From Micromonospora haikouensis (lineage in GTDB: Bacteria; Actinomycetota; Actinomycetes; Mycobacteriales; Micromonosporaceae): 64,000 nucleotides of DNA. Made by a program: the position numbers and the translations under genes. This document shows, one piece after another, positions 56,809-64,000 of this stretch. The stretch's first letter is position 1. Every line of letters begins with the position of its first letter. The stretch is from assembly GCF_900091595.1 (NCBI RefSeq), contig NZ_FMCW01000010.1, positions 82,653-146,652 of the forward strand. Reading direction: 5' to 3'. Below the pieces are notes generated by a model. That model was not told the origin of the DNA, did no database searches, and saw only the letters and a list, made by a program, of their open reading frames with translations.

Positions 56809-58221
56809 ATGTCGGTTACCCCCGAGCACCCGGCCGATCTGAGCCGCCGGACCCTGCTGCGCCGTGCCGCCGCGGCGGGCCTGCTCGTCACCCCCGCCGC
56901 GGGCCTGCTCAGCGCCTGCGCCGGCAGCGAGCCGAGCAAGTCCGACGACACCGGCGCCGCCAAGAGCAAGGACAACCCGTTCGGCGTCAAGGACGGCAGC
57001 GCCGTCAAGGTCGTCATCTTCAACGGCGGCCTCGGCGACCAGTGGGCCAACGAGGACAAGGCCGTCTTCGCCGCCAAGCACGCGGGCGTGACGGTCAACA
57101 TGAGCTCCACCCAGAAGATCAAGACCGAAGAGCAGCCGAAGATGGCGACGCAGCCGAGCGACCTCGTCATGAACTCGGGCGCCGACATGATGGACATCAG
57201 CACCCTGGTCAACGAGGGCGCGATCGAGCCCCTGGACGACCTGCTCACCGCCCCGGCGTGGGACAGCGAGGGCACCGTCGCCGACACGCTGCTGCCCGGC
57301 ACGGTCGAGGACGGCACCTTCCAGGGCAAGTTCTACGTCGTCAACGTGGCCTTCACCGTGTGGGGCAACTGGTACAACGGGGCGCTGTTCGCCAAGGAGG
57401 GCTGGCAGCCGCCGACGACGTTCGACGAGTTCTTCGCCCTCGCGCCGAAGATCAAGGCCAAGGGCATCGCCCCGTACGTGCACGACGCCGTGCACGGCTA
57501 CTACCCGCGCTGGGCCCTGATGGCGACGATCTGGAAGTCCGCCGGCCGGCAGGCGGTCGTCGACATCGACAACCTGAAGGAGAACGCCTGGAAGGCCGAC
57601 GGGGTGCTGCCCGCCCTCCAGGCGTGGGAGAAGCTGGTCAAGGACCGGCTGCTGCTGCCGGGCAACCTCAACCACACCCAGTCCCAGCAGGCGTGGCTCG
57701 ACGGCAAGGCGGCGTTCATCCAGGTCGGCACCTGGCTGAAGAACGAGATGGCGGCGACGATCCCGCCGGGCTTCGAGATGAAGCTGTCGGACTACTGGGG
57801 CCTCGGGGCCACCGACAAGGCGCCCAAGGACGTCTTCGCCGGCGCGGGCGAGGGCCTCGTGGTGCCGAGCAAGGCCCCGAACAAGGCGGCGGCGAAGGAG
57901 TTCCTGCGGGCCGTGCTGTCGAAGTCCGGCTCCGCCAAGTTCGCCGAGCTGACCAAGTCGCTGGCCTCCACCAAGGGCTCCGGCGACGGCGTGCAGGACA
58001 CGGCGCTGGCCAGCGCCAACGAGCTGATGCGCAACGCGCCGAAGGACCTGATCAAGACCAAGCTCTTCGACTTCTACGCCGACCTGGACAAGGAGAGCCA
58101 GAACCTCTCCGAGGAGCTGATGGCCGGCCGGCTCACCGCGCAGCAGTTCGTCGACAAGATGCAGGCGGCCGCCGACAAGGTCGCCAAGGACTCGTCGATC
58201 AAGAAGCAGACCCGCGCCTGA
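56809..58221 (+). CDS. ngcE: Amino-sugar ABC transporter binding lipoprotein, NgcE-like
   Basis: A 470-residue solute-binding protein. The twin-arginine signal SRRTLLRRAAAAG ends in the lipobox LLSAC, so the mature protein is lipid-anchored outside the membrane. The body is a type-1 sugar-binding fold (VIFNGGLGDQWANEDKAVFA, then FYVVNVAFTVWGNWYNGALF). It matches NgcE proteins that bind N-acetylglucosamine and diacetylchitobiose. AAGGAGA lies 7 bases before the ATG. Permease genes follow. Confidence 0.88.
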   Translation: MSVTPEHPADLSRRTLLRRAAAAGLLVTPAAGLLSACAGSEPSKSDDTGAAKSKDNPFGVKDGSAVKVVIFNGGLGDQWANEDKAVFAAKHAGVTVNMSSTQKIKTEEQPKMATQPSDLVMNSGADMMDISTLVNEGAIEPLDDLLTAPAWDSEGTVADTLLPGTVEDGTFQGKFYVVNVAFTVWGNWYNGALFAKEGWQPPTTFDEFFALAPKIKAKGIAPYVHDAVHGYYPRWALMATIWKSAGRQAVVDIDNLKENAWKADGVLPALQAWEKLVKDRLLLPGNLNHTQSQQAWLDGKAAFIQVGTWLKNEMAATIPPGFEMKLSDYWGLGATDKAPKDVFAGAGEGLVVPSKAPNKAAAKEFLRAVLSKSGSAKFAELTKSLASTKGSGDGVQDTALASANELMRNAPKDLIKTKLFDFYADLDKESQNLSEELMAGRLTAQQFVDKMQAAADKVAKDSSIKKQTRA

Positions 58222-58263
58222 TCCCGGTGGCGGCCCACTGATCCGTTCGAGAGAGTGAGTGGA

Positions 58264-59205
58264 ATGCGGCACGGTGTCGCGCGCTTCGTCACGGGCTTCC
58301 TGGCCCTCCCCGTCGCGCTGTACCTCTTCTACGTGGTGTGGCCCTTCGCCCAGGCGGCCGGATACTCGCTGACCAACTGGGGCGGCTACTCCGACAAGCA
58401 GGAGTTCGTCGGGCTGGACAACTACGTCCGGCTGTTCTCCGACGAGCTGATCAGGAAGGCGTTCTGGCACAACGTGTTCTTCCTGGTCACCGTGCCGCTG
58501 TTCACCATCGCGCTGGCCCTGTTCCTCGCGTTCCTGCTCAACGTGGGCGGACGCGAGGACAGGGCCGGCATCCGGGGGGTCTTCGGCTCCGGGCTCTACA
58601 AGGTCATCTTCTTCTTCCCGCAGGTCCTGTCGCTCGTGGTGATCGCCGTGATGTGGCAGCAGATCTACCGCTCGGACAACCAGGGCCTGATCAACGGCCT
58701 GCTGATGAAGATCGGTCTGGTCGACGCCGACAACCCGATCGGCTTCACCGCCGACCCCGAGCCGTTCCTCGGCGTGCCCGCGGTGCTGTGGTGGCTGCTG
58801 TTCATCGCCGTGTGGAGCGGGGCCGGCTTCTACATGGTGCTCTTCTCGGCGGCGATGCAGTCGATCCCGAAGGACATCTACGAGGCGGCGCTCCTCGACG
58901 GGGCCAGCCGGTTCCACACGTTCTTCCGGATCACCCTGCCGCTGCTGCGGGACACCATCTCGGTGGCCTGGGTCTACCTGGGCTTCATCGCGCTGGACAT
59001 GTACGCCCTGGTCTTCGTCATGACCCCGAGCCAGGGCGGGCCGAACCACGCCAGCGAGATCTTCGCGTCGGTGCTCAACTTCACCGCGTTCCAGAAGGGG
59101 CAGTTCGGCTACGCCTGCGCGATGGGCGTGGCGCTGGCCATCTTCACGATCCTGCTGGCCGCTCTCCAGCTCCGGATCACCCGCCGTGAGCGGATCGAGT
59201 ACTGA
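58264..59205 (+). CDS. ngcF: ABC transporter permease, NgcF-like
   Basis: A 313-residue permease with six membrane helices. The EAA loop that contacts the ATPase is EAALLDGASRFHTFFRITLP. The ATG at 58264 was chosen for its position directly before the first helix; GTG at 58255 is possible. It forms a pair with ngcG, which follows after 13 bases, the ribosome site of ngcG spanning the ngcF stop. Confidence 0.88.
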   Translation: MRHGVARFVTGFLALPVALYLFYVVWPFAQAAGYSLTNWGGYSDKQEFVGLDNYVRLFSDELIRKAFWHNVFFLVTVPLFTIALALFLAFLLNVGGREDRAGIRGVFGSGLYKVIFFFPQVLSLVVIAVMWQQIYRSDNQGLINGLLMKIGLVDADNPIGFTADPEPFLGVPAVLWWLLFIAVWSGAGFYMVLFSAAMQSIPKDIYEAALLDGASRFHTFFRITLPLLRDTISVAWVYLGFIALDMYALVFVMTPSQGGPNHASEIFASVLNFTAFQKGQFGYACAMGVALAIFTILLAALQLRITRRERIEY

Positions 59206-59218
59206 GGAGACCCCGACG

Positions 59219-60178
59219 ATGAGCACGGTGACCCACCCGTCCGGTGAGCGGGCCCGCCCCGGGCGTCCGGCCCCCCGCCCCGCGCCGAGCCGGGGCCTCG
59301 TCAGCCGCGGCCGGGAGCTGGGCGGACGCTTCTTCAACGGCTTCTCCCACCTGTTCCTGGTGGTCTGGGCCGTGATGGTGATCTACCCGCTGCTGTGGGT
59401 GGTGATGTCGGCGTTCAAGGACGACTCGGAGGTCATCCGCGAGCCGCTGTCGCTGATCCCCGACGAGCTGCACTGGGACAACTTCACCCGCGCCTGGGGC
59501 GAGGGGCACCTCGGCGCGTTCTTCCTCAACACGCTGCTGGTCCTGGTCGGCAGCGTCTTCCTGACCATGCTGCTCGGCTCGATGGCCGCGTACGTGCTGG
59601 CGCGTTACGAGTTCCCCGGCAACCGGCTGATCTACTACATGTTCCTGTCCGGCCTGACCCTGCCCATCTATCTCGCCGCCGTGCCGCTGTTCAAGGGCGT
59701 CTACAACACGGGGATCGTCCTGCCCCTGCTGGGCCCGAACCGGCACCTCATGCTGATCATGGTGTACGTCGCCTGGTCGCTGTCGTTCACGGTCTTCTTC
59801 ATGCACTCGTTCTTCCGGACGCTGCCCGACTCGATCGCCGAGGCCGCGATGGTCGACGGGGCCTCGCACAGCCGGTTGTTCTTCAGCATCATGCTGCCGA
59901 TGGCCAAGCCGGGCCTGATCAGCATCGGCATCTTCAACGTCCTCGGCCAGTGGAACCAGTGGTACCTGCCGACGCTGCTCATGCAGTCGGTCGCCGGGGA
60001 GCCGAAGAACCAGGTGATCGCCCAGGGGCTCATCGAGCTGTCGGTCAACCAGGGCTACAAGAGCGACTGGAGCGGGCTGTTCGCCGGGGTGACCATGGCG
60101 ATGCTGCCGGTGCTCATCGTCTACATCGTGTTCCAGCGCCAGGTGCAGTCCGGCCTGACCGCCGGCGTGAGCAAGTAG
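59219..60178 (+). CDS. ngcG: ABC transporter permease, NgcG-like
   Basis: A 319-residue permease with six membrane helices after a Pro/Arg-rich N-terminal tail. The EAA loop is EAAMVDGASHSRLFFSIMLP. GAGGAG lies 9 bases before the ATG. No ATPase gene is in the operon, so the importer is probably energised by a shared MsiK-type ATPase encoded elsewhere, as for other actinobacterial oligosaccharide importers. Confidence 0.88.
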   Translation: MSTVTHPSGERARPGRPAPRPAPSRGLVSRGRELGGRFFNGFSHLFLVVWAVMVIYPLLWVVMSAFKDDSEVIREPLSLIPDELHWDNFTRAWGEGHLGAFFLNTLLVLVGSVFLTMLLGSMAAYVLARYEFPGNRLIYYMFLSGLTLPIYLAAVPLFKGVYNTGIVLPLLGPNRHLMLIMVYVAWSLSFTVFFMHSFFRTLPDSIAEAAMVDGASHSRLFFSIMLPMAKPGLISIGIFNVLGQWNQWYLPTLLMQSVAGEPKNQVIAQGLIELSVNQGYKSDWSGLFAGVTMAMLPVLIVYIVFQRQVQSGLTAGVSK

Positions 60179-60222
60179 CCGCCGCACGCCGAGCGTCGTA
60201 CGGTGCAGGCAGAATCGCGTTC

Positions 60223-61899
60223 GTGCTGGTGGCGGTGGAGGCGGACGACCGGGGCGGGGGAGCGTTGCTGCCCCTCGACCAGGCCGGCCGTCCCACCGGC
60301 CCGGCCGAGCAGGCCACCGACCTCGCCGCCGCCGTCGCCGCCCGGGAGGCCGCCGCCCACCCCCGCTGGGTCTGGGGCAGCGGCGCAGGCGTCTACCCGG
60401 CGCTGCTGCGCGCCGGGGTCCGGCTCGACCGCTGCCACGACGTCGAGCTGACCGAGTCGCTGCTGCTCGGGCACGCCGGCCGCTGGGGCGAGCCCCGCTC
60501 GCCGGCCGCCGCGTGGGCCCGGCTGACCGGCGCGCCGGTGCCGCCGGATCCGCCGCCCCGCGCGGCCGAGCCGCCCGGCCACGGCCAGGGCGCGCTCTTC
60601 GACACCCTGCCCGGTCCGCCGGGCCCCGGCGTCGAGGCCCTGACCCGGGTGTACGCCGACCAGCTCGACCGCATGGCCGCCACCGCCCATCCCGGCCGGT
60701 TCCGGCTGCTGGTGGCCGCCGAGTCGGCCGGCGCGCTGATCGCGGCGGAGATGGGGGCGGCCGGCCTGCCCTGGCGGGCCGAGGTGCACGACGAGATCCT
60801 CACCGGGCTGCTCGGCGAGCCGTCCCCGGTCGGCGGCCCGCCCCGCCGGTTGGCCGAGCTGACCGCCCGCATCGCCGAGGCGTTCGGCCTGCGCCAGGTG
60901 CACGCCGACTCCCCGGCCGAGCTGCTGCGGGCGTTCGCCCGCGTTGGCGTGGAGCTGCCCAACACCCGGGCCTGGGTGCTGCGCGGCGTCGACCACCCGG
61001 CCGTGCCGCTGGTGCTGGAGCACAAGGAGCTCTACCGGATCTGGACGGCGCACGGCTGGGCCTGGCGCGACGCCTGGGTGCGCGACGGCCGGTTCCACCC
61101 GGAGTACGTCCCCGGCGGCGTCGTCTCCGGCCGGTGGGCCACCCGGGGCGGCGGCGCGTTGCAGATCCCCAAGGTGATCCGGCGGGCGGTGGTGGCCGAC
61201 CCGGGTTGGCGGCTCGTCGTCGCCGACGCCGGCCAGCTGGAGCCGAGGGTGCTCGCGGCGGTCTCCGGCGATGCCCGGCTGGCCGCCGCAGGCGGGGCGG
61301 GCGACCTCTACGCCGCCCTGGCCCGGGACTCGTTCGGCGGCGACCGGCCCCGGGCCAAGGTGGCCCTGCTCGGCGCCATGTACGGGCAGACCGGCGGGAT
61401 GGCCGTCCCCGCCCTCGCGGTGCTGCGCCGCAACTATCCGACCGCCTTCGCGTACGTGGAGGCGGCGGCGCGCACCGGCGAGGCCGGTGGCCTGGTGCGC
61501 TCCTGGCTGGGGCGCACCTGCCCGCCCGGCACGGCCGGTTTCACCGACGGCGACGACGCGGGGGTCGACCTGGAGGCGGCGGCCGACCCGCAGGGCCCCC
61601 GGGCGCGGGCGGCCCGGTCCCGGGGGCGGTTCACCCGCAACTTCGTCATCCAGGCCACCGCCGCCGAGTGGGCGTCCACGTTGCTGGCCACGCTGCGCAC
61701 GGCGCTGGCCGGCAGCGACGCCGAGTTGGTCTTCTTCCAGCACGACGAGGTGATCGTGCACTGCCCGGCCGGGCAGGCCGACGCGGTGGCCGAGGCGGTC
61801 CGCGCCAGCGGCGCGCGGGCCACCGCCCTGCTGTTCGGCGACACCCCGGTCCGGTTCCCGCTGGACCTGTCGGTCGTGGACTGCTACGCGGACGCCTGA
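60223..61899 (+). CDS. Family A DNA polymerase-like protein
   Basis: A 558-residue protein of the actinobacterial bifunctional 3'-5' exonuclease/DNA polymerase family. The polymerase part has motif A in VVADAGQLEPRVLAA, motif B in RAKVALLGAMYGQTGG and motif C in FFQHDEVIVHCP, so the two metal-binding Asp are present. The N-terminal part carries no clear DEDD exonuclease motifs and there is no 5' nuclease. Activity is therefore uncertain. The GTG start has no ribosome site; a CAGAAT seven bases upstream suggests a leaderless message. Confidence 0.82.
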   Translation: MLVAVEADDRGGGALLPLDQAGRPTGPAEQATDLAAAVAAREAAAHPRWVWGSGAGVYPALLRAGVRLDRCHDVELTESLLLGHAGRWGEPRSPAAAWARLTGAPVPPDPPPRAAEPPGHGQGALFDTLPGPPGPGVEALTRVYADQLDRMAATAHPGRFRLLVAAESAGALIAAEMGAAGLPWRAEVHDEILTGLLGEPSPVGGPPRRLAELTARIAEAFGLRQVHADSPAELLRAFARVGVELPNTRAWVLRGVDHPAVPLVLEHKELYRIWTAHGWAWRDAWVRDGRFHPEYVPGGVVSGRWATRGGGALQIPKVIRRAVVADPGWRLVVADAGQLEPRVLAAVSGDARLAAAGGAGDLYAALARDSFGGDRPRAKVALLGAMYGQTGGMAVPALAVLRRNYPTAFAYVEAAARTGEAGGLVRSWLGRTCPPGTAGFTDGDDAGVDLEAAADPQGPRARAARSRGRFTRNFVIQATAAEWASTLLATLRTALAGSDAELVFFQHDEVIVHCPAGQADAVAEAVRASGARATALLFGDTPVRFPLDLSVVDCYADA

Positions 61900-62043
61900 C
61901 CTGGCCGGAAGCGGCAGCACGACGACGCGCAGCGGCTGGCTGGCCGACCCGAAGCGGCCGACGGTGCCCCGCCCCGCACCCAGAGTGCGGCAAATATCCT
62001 TTTCGCCCCGACACTCATTGCGGGGGTGCTCGTTGCACCCGGT

Positions 62044-62652
62044 GTGCGTATCGCAGGAATGATCATCGCGGCGGGCGGGGGACGCCGCCTCGGTGGCCCC
62101 GAGGCGTTGCTCCACCAGGGTGACCAACCCCTGGTGGACCGGATGATCGACACGATGACCGAGGCGGGCTGCGCGCAGATCGTGGTGGTGCTGGGCGCGG
62201 CGGCCGACCAGGTGCGGCAGACCGCCGACCTGACCCGGGCCACGGTGGTGGTCAACCGCGCCTGGGGCACCGGCGTCGGCTCGTCGATCCGGGCCGGCCT
62301 CGCGGCGCTGACCGACCAGCGGATCGAGGCGGTGGTCGTGGTCCCGGTGGACATGCCGGGGCTCACCCCGGCGGCCGTGCGGCGGGTGGCCGCGTTGCCG
62401 TACCCCGACGTGCTGGTCTGCGCCACCTACGACGGGCTGCGCGGCTACCCGATGCTGTTCGGCCGCCGGCACTGGTCCGGCATCGCCACCCTGGCCAGCG
62501 CCGACGTCGGGGCCCGGCCCTACCTGCTGGCGCACAAGGACCAGATCGTCGACATCTCCTGCGACTCGGTGGCCGACGGCAGCCGCGTCGACACCCCGGA
62601 GCTGATGGCCCTGTACGGGCTGACCGTCCCGCCCCAGCGCGTCGGCGCGTAG
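62044..62652 (+). CDS. MocA/MobA-like nucleotidyltransferase
   Basis: A 202-residue NTP transferase of the type that makes molybdenum cofactor dinucleotides. The signature is IAAGGGRRLGGPEALL, in which the usual Lys before the Ala-Leu-Leu is a Glu. VVVVPVDMPGLTP carries the metal-binding Asp and VVVNRAWGTGVGSSI the second conserved segment. GTG at 62044 is preferred since VRIAGMIIAAGG is the usual start; ATG at 62059 would shorten the first strand. No molybdenum cofactor genes are nearby. Confidence 0.78.
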   Translation: MRIAGMIIAAGGGRRLGGPEALLHQGDQPLVDRMIDTMTEAGCAQIVVVLGAAADQVRQTADLTRATVVVNRAWGTGVGSSIRAGLAALTDQRIEAVVVVPVDMPGLTPAAVRRVAALPYPDVLVCATYDGLRGYPMLFGRRHWSGIATLASADVGARPYLLAHKDQIVDISCDSVADGSRVDTPELMALYGLTVPPQRVGA

Positions 62653-63220
62653 CGGCGTTCCTGTGGTCGATTCCTGGACGGTTACTGCTCGCTGGTGACA
62701 GGAACCGTCCAAGATTCAGAGCGACTCCGCCCTCCGAGGTGCCGGGCAGGTGCGCGATGTCCTCGGGGCCGCTCGTGAAACACGACACCGCCGTAGCGGC
62801 GACCAGCTCCGTTCTCGTGCCGCAGCGAGCGCAGGGCGACATCGTCCCCGCCTGCGGTGCCCTGACCGCAGCCGGCCCCCCACCAACACGCCGCCGCCCA
62901 GGAGCATCACACCACGCGATCGCACTCGCCCGCCCGCGCTCCCTTTCTGTCCCCCTTTGCTCTGCACCCGGATGCGCAACAGGCACGCGACGTGGTCGAC
63001 CGCCGGATGCCCCCTTTTATTCGGATCGTTGAATGTCGCCACCTTATCCCCGGTGCTGCGTATCTGGGTGCAGAGCAAAGGGGGTGCGGGATGTCGAGTG
63101 GGGTCGAGGGGGTGTGACGAAGAGTCACGCCGCCGGGCCTGCGCCCAGACGCCAGCGATCGTTGCGCAGCGTGGTCGAGCTGCGAGTGGCGCGGCCCCTC
63201 GGTCGGGGCGATCAGTCGAG
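62653..63220. other. Intergenic region with an inverted-repeat element
   Basis: These 568 bases hold no convincing gene. A minus-strand frame with CARC and SCF (around 62712-62850) reads on into the neighbouring gene and lacks a stop of its own. The second half carries the structured element listed next and is lower in GC than its surroundings. Confidence 0.4.
62951..63084. repeat. 134-base inverted-repeat element
   Basis: ccccctttgctctgcacccg continuing gatgcgca (62951-62978) is matched by its reverse complement at 63057-63084 in 26 of 28 positions. The 78-base core between is AT-richer (cccccttttattcggatcgt, then tgaatgtcgcc). There is no open frame for a transposase, so it is either a non-autonomous mobile element or a structured RNA. 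Confidence 0.65.
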
Positions 63221-63655
63221 TCAGTCGAGGCAGAACTCGTTGCCCTCGGGGTCGGCCATGACGATGTGCCCCGCGTCGAGCGGTGCGGCGGGCTCGTGGC
63301 GGCGCAGCCGGGTCGCGCCGAGCGAGACGAGCCGCTCGGCCGCCGCCTCCAGGGCCGCCATCCGCGCGTCGCCGACCAGCCCCGGCGCGGCCCGTACGTC
63401 GAGGTGCACCCGGTTCTTGACCTGCTTGGGCTCCGGCACCCGCTGGAAGAACAGCCGCGGCGCGGCGCCGGCGGGGTCGACCACCGCCGAGGCGGAGTTG
63501 CGGCGCTCGGGCGGCACGCCCATCGCCTCCAGCGCCTGCTCCCACGACTCGAAGCCGGGCGGCGGGGCCTGCACCTGATGGCCGAGGGCCTCGGCCCAGA
63601 AGGCCGCCAGCGCGGCCGGATCGGCGCAGTCGAACGTGATCTGAACGTCGGTCAT
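63221..63655 (-). CDS. VOC-family (glyoxalase/dioxygenase-fold) protein
   Basis: A 144-residue protein of the vicinal oxygen chelate superfamily. ITFDCADPAALAAFWAEALG opens the fold, NRVHLDVRA carries a metal-type His, and the C-terminal MADPEGNEFCLD has the closing Glu. The substrate is unknown. GGAGG lies 8 bases before the ATG. The gene is divergent from a WYL-type regulator across 61 bases, so the regulator may control it. Confidence 0.85.
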   Translation of the reverse strand: MTDVQITFDCADPAALAAFWAEALGHQVQAPPPGFESWEQALEAMGVPPERRNSASAVVDPAGAAPRLFFQRVPEPKQVKNRVHLDVRAAPGLVGDARMAALEAAAERLVSLGATRLRRHEPAAPLDAGHIVMADPEGNEFCLD

Positions 63656-63716
63656 GGTGCCAGCCTCCGGCATATCGCGGACAGGTTCGTTCCTAGACCT
63701 GTGCAACGATCGACGG

Positions 63717-64000
63717 GTGACCGTCGAGGCGACGACCGAGCGGGTGCTGCGGCTGCTGGCGCTGCTGCAGCGGCGACCGTCCTGGACCGCCGCCGAGATC
63801 GCCGCCGAGCTGCGGGTCACCGACCGCTCGGTGCGCCGCGACGTGCAGCGGCTGCGCGCGCTCGGCTACCCGGTGCACGCGGCGGCGGGCGTCGGCGGCG
63901 GCTACCGGCTCGGCGCTGGCACCCGGCTGCCGCCGCTGCTGCTCGACGACGAGGAGGCGATCGCGACGGCGGTGTCCCTGCGGCTGGCCTCGGGTGGCAC
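63717..64000 (+). CDS. WYL-type HTH regulator (partial, runs off window)
   Basis: The first 94 residues of a regulator. The winged helix-turn-helix (RRPSWTAAEIAAELRVTDRS, VRRDVQRLRALGYPV) and GGGYRLGAGTRLPPLLLDDEEA are typical of YafY/WYL proteins, whose C-terminal WYL domain lies outside the window. The GTG start has no ribosome site. The gene is divergent from the VOC protein gene. Confidence 0.82.
   Translation, partial: MTVEATTERVLRLLALLQRRPSWTAAEIAAELRVTDRSVRRDVQRLRALGYPVHAAAGVGGGYRLGAGTRLPPLLLDDEEAIATAVSLRLASGG

Noticed and set aside
62363..62986. Minus-strand frame with a CARC zinc-ribbon-like start
   Set aside because: The promising part (CARCGTRTELVAA) runs without a stop into the antisense of the nucleotidyltransferase gene, and codon pattern does not favour it.

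Overview
The window is high-GC actinobacterial DNA, most likely from Micromonospora or a close relative in the Micromonosporaceae. The evidence is near-uniform G/C at third codon positions, many GTG starts, frequent GTGA/ATGA stop-start overlaps, several apparently leaderless genes, and gene content typical of the group (AA10 chitin/cellulose oxidase, ngc chitobiose transporter, CBM2 and CBM13 modules). No rRNA, tRNA, CRISPR array, phage or intact insertion sequence was seen. The assignment rests on gene content and style; there is no marker gene to fix the species.

Layout. 1-7.4 kb: the tail of a pullulanase-type enzyme, a secreted beta-helix protein, an Xaa-Pro aminopeptidase, an asparagine synthase and a secreted lytic polysaccharide monooxygenase. 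7.7-13.6 kb: sugar kinase, MBL hydrolase plus hotdog thioesterase, PAP2 membrane protein, two PH-domain membrane proteins and a small Cys protein. 13.8-26.2 kb: moxR, DUF58, VWA, fabG, fabI, hemH, HAD phosphatase, a hypothetical gene, DUF3097, a serine hydrolase, nfeD and an SPFH gene. Much of this block follows the order I recall for M. tuberculosis Rv1479-Rv1488, with extra genes inserted. 26.4-35 kb: a membrane protein, a decayed lectin-domain gene behind an intact-looking promoter and operator, a bifunctional penicillin-binding protein, a thymidylate-kinase-like protein, a ThDP enzyme, an rRNA methyltransferase and argG.

35-44 kb: a PucR-type regulator whose start codon lies inside a perfect inverted repeat; a divergent murL/murD2 pair that points to the alternative D-glutamate route of peptidoglycan synthesis; a DUF6230/DUF6114 pair next to a TetR regulator; and a secreted protein. 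44.3-48.5 kb: a class III aminotransferase and an acylating semialdehyde dehydrogenase in one operon, then a membrane acyltransferase. 48.5-53.5 kb: an accessory-looking stretch with a STAND-type (HTH, NB-ARC, TPR) regulator, a divergent Cys-rich secreted protein, an AraC regulator of lower GC and a second small secreted protein.

53.9-60.2 kb: an amino-sugar uptake locus with a BadF/NagK-type kinase, a MurR/RpiR regulator, a SIS protein and the NgcE-NgcF-NgcG ABC importer without its own ATPase. Together with the oxidase at 6.3 kb this suggests use of chitin-derived sugars. 60.2-64 kb: a family A polymerase-like protein, a MocA/MobA-like nucleotidyltransferase with an altered signature, a 134-bp structured inverted-repeat element, a VOC protein and the start of a WYL-type regulator. 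Four copies of a palindromic intergenic repeat sit against gene ends between 17.5 and 30.7 kb.
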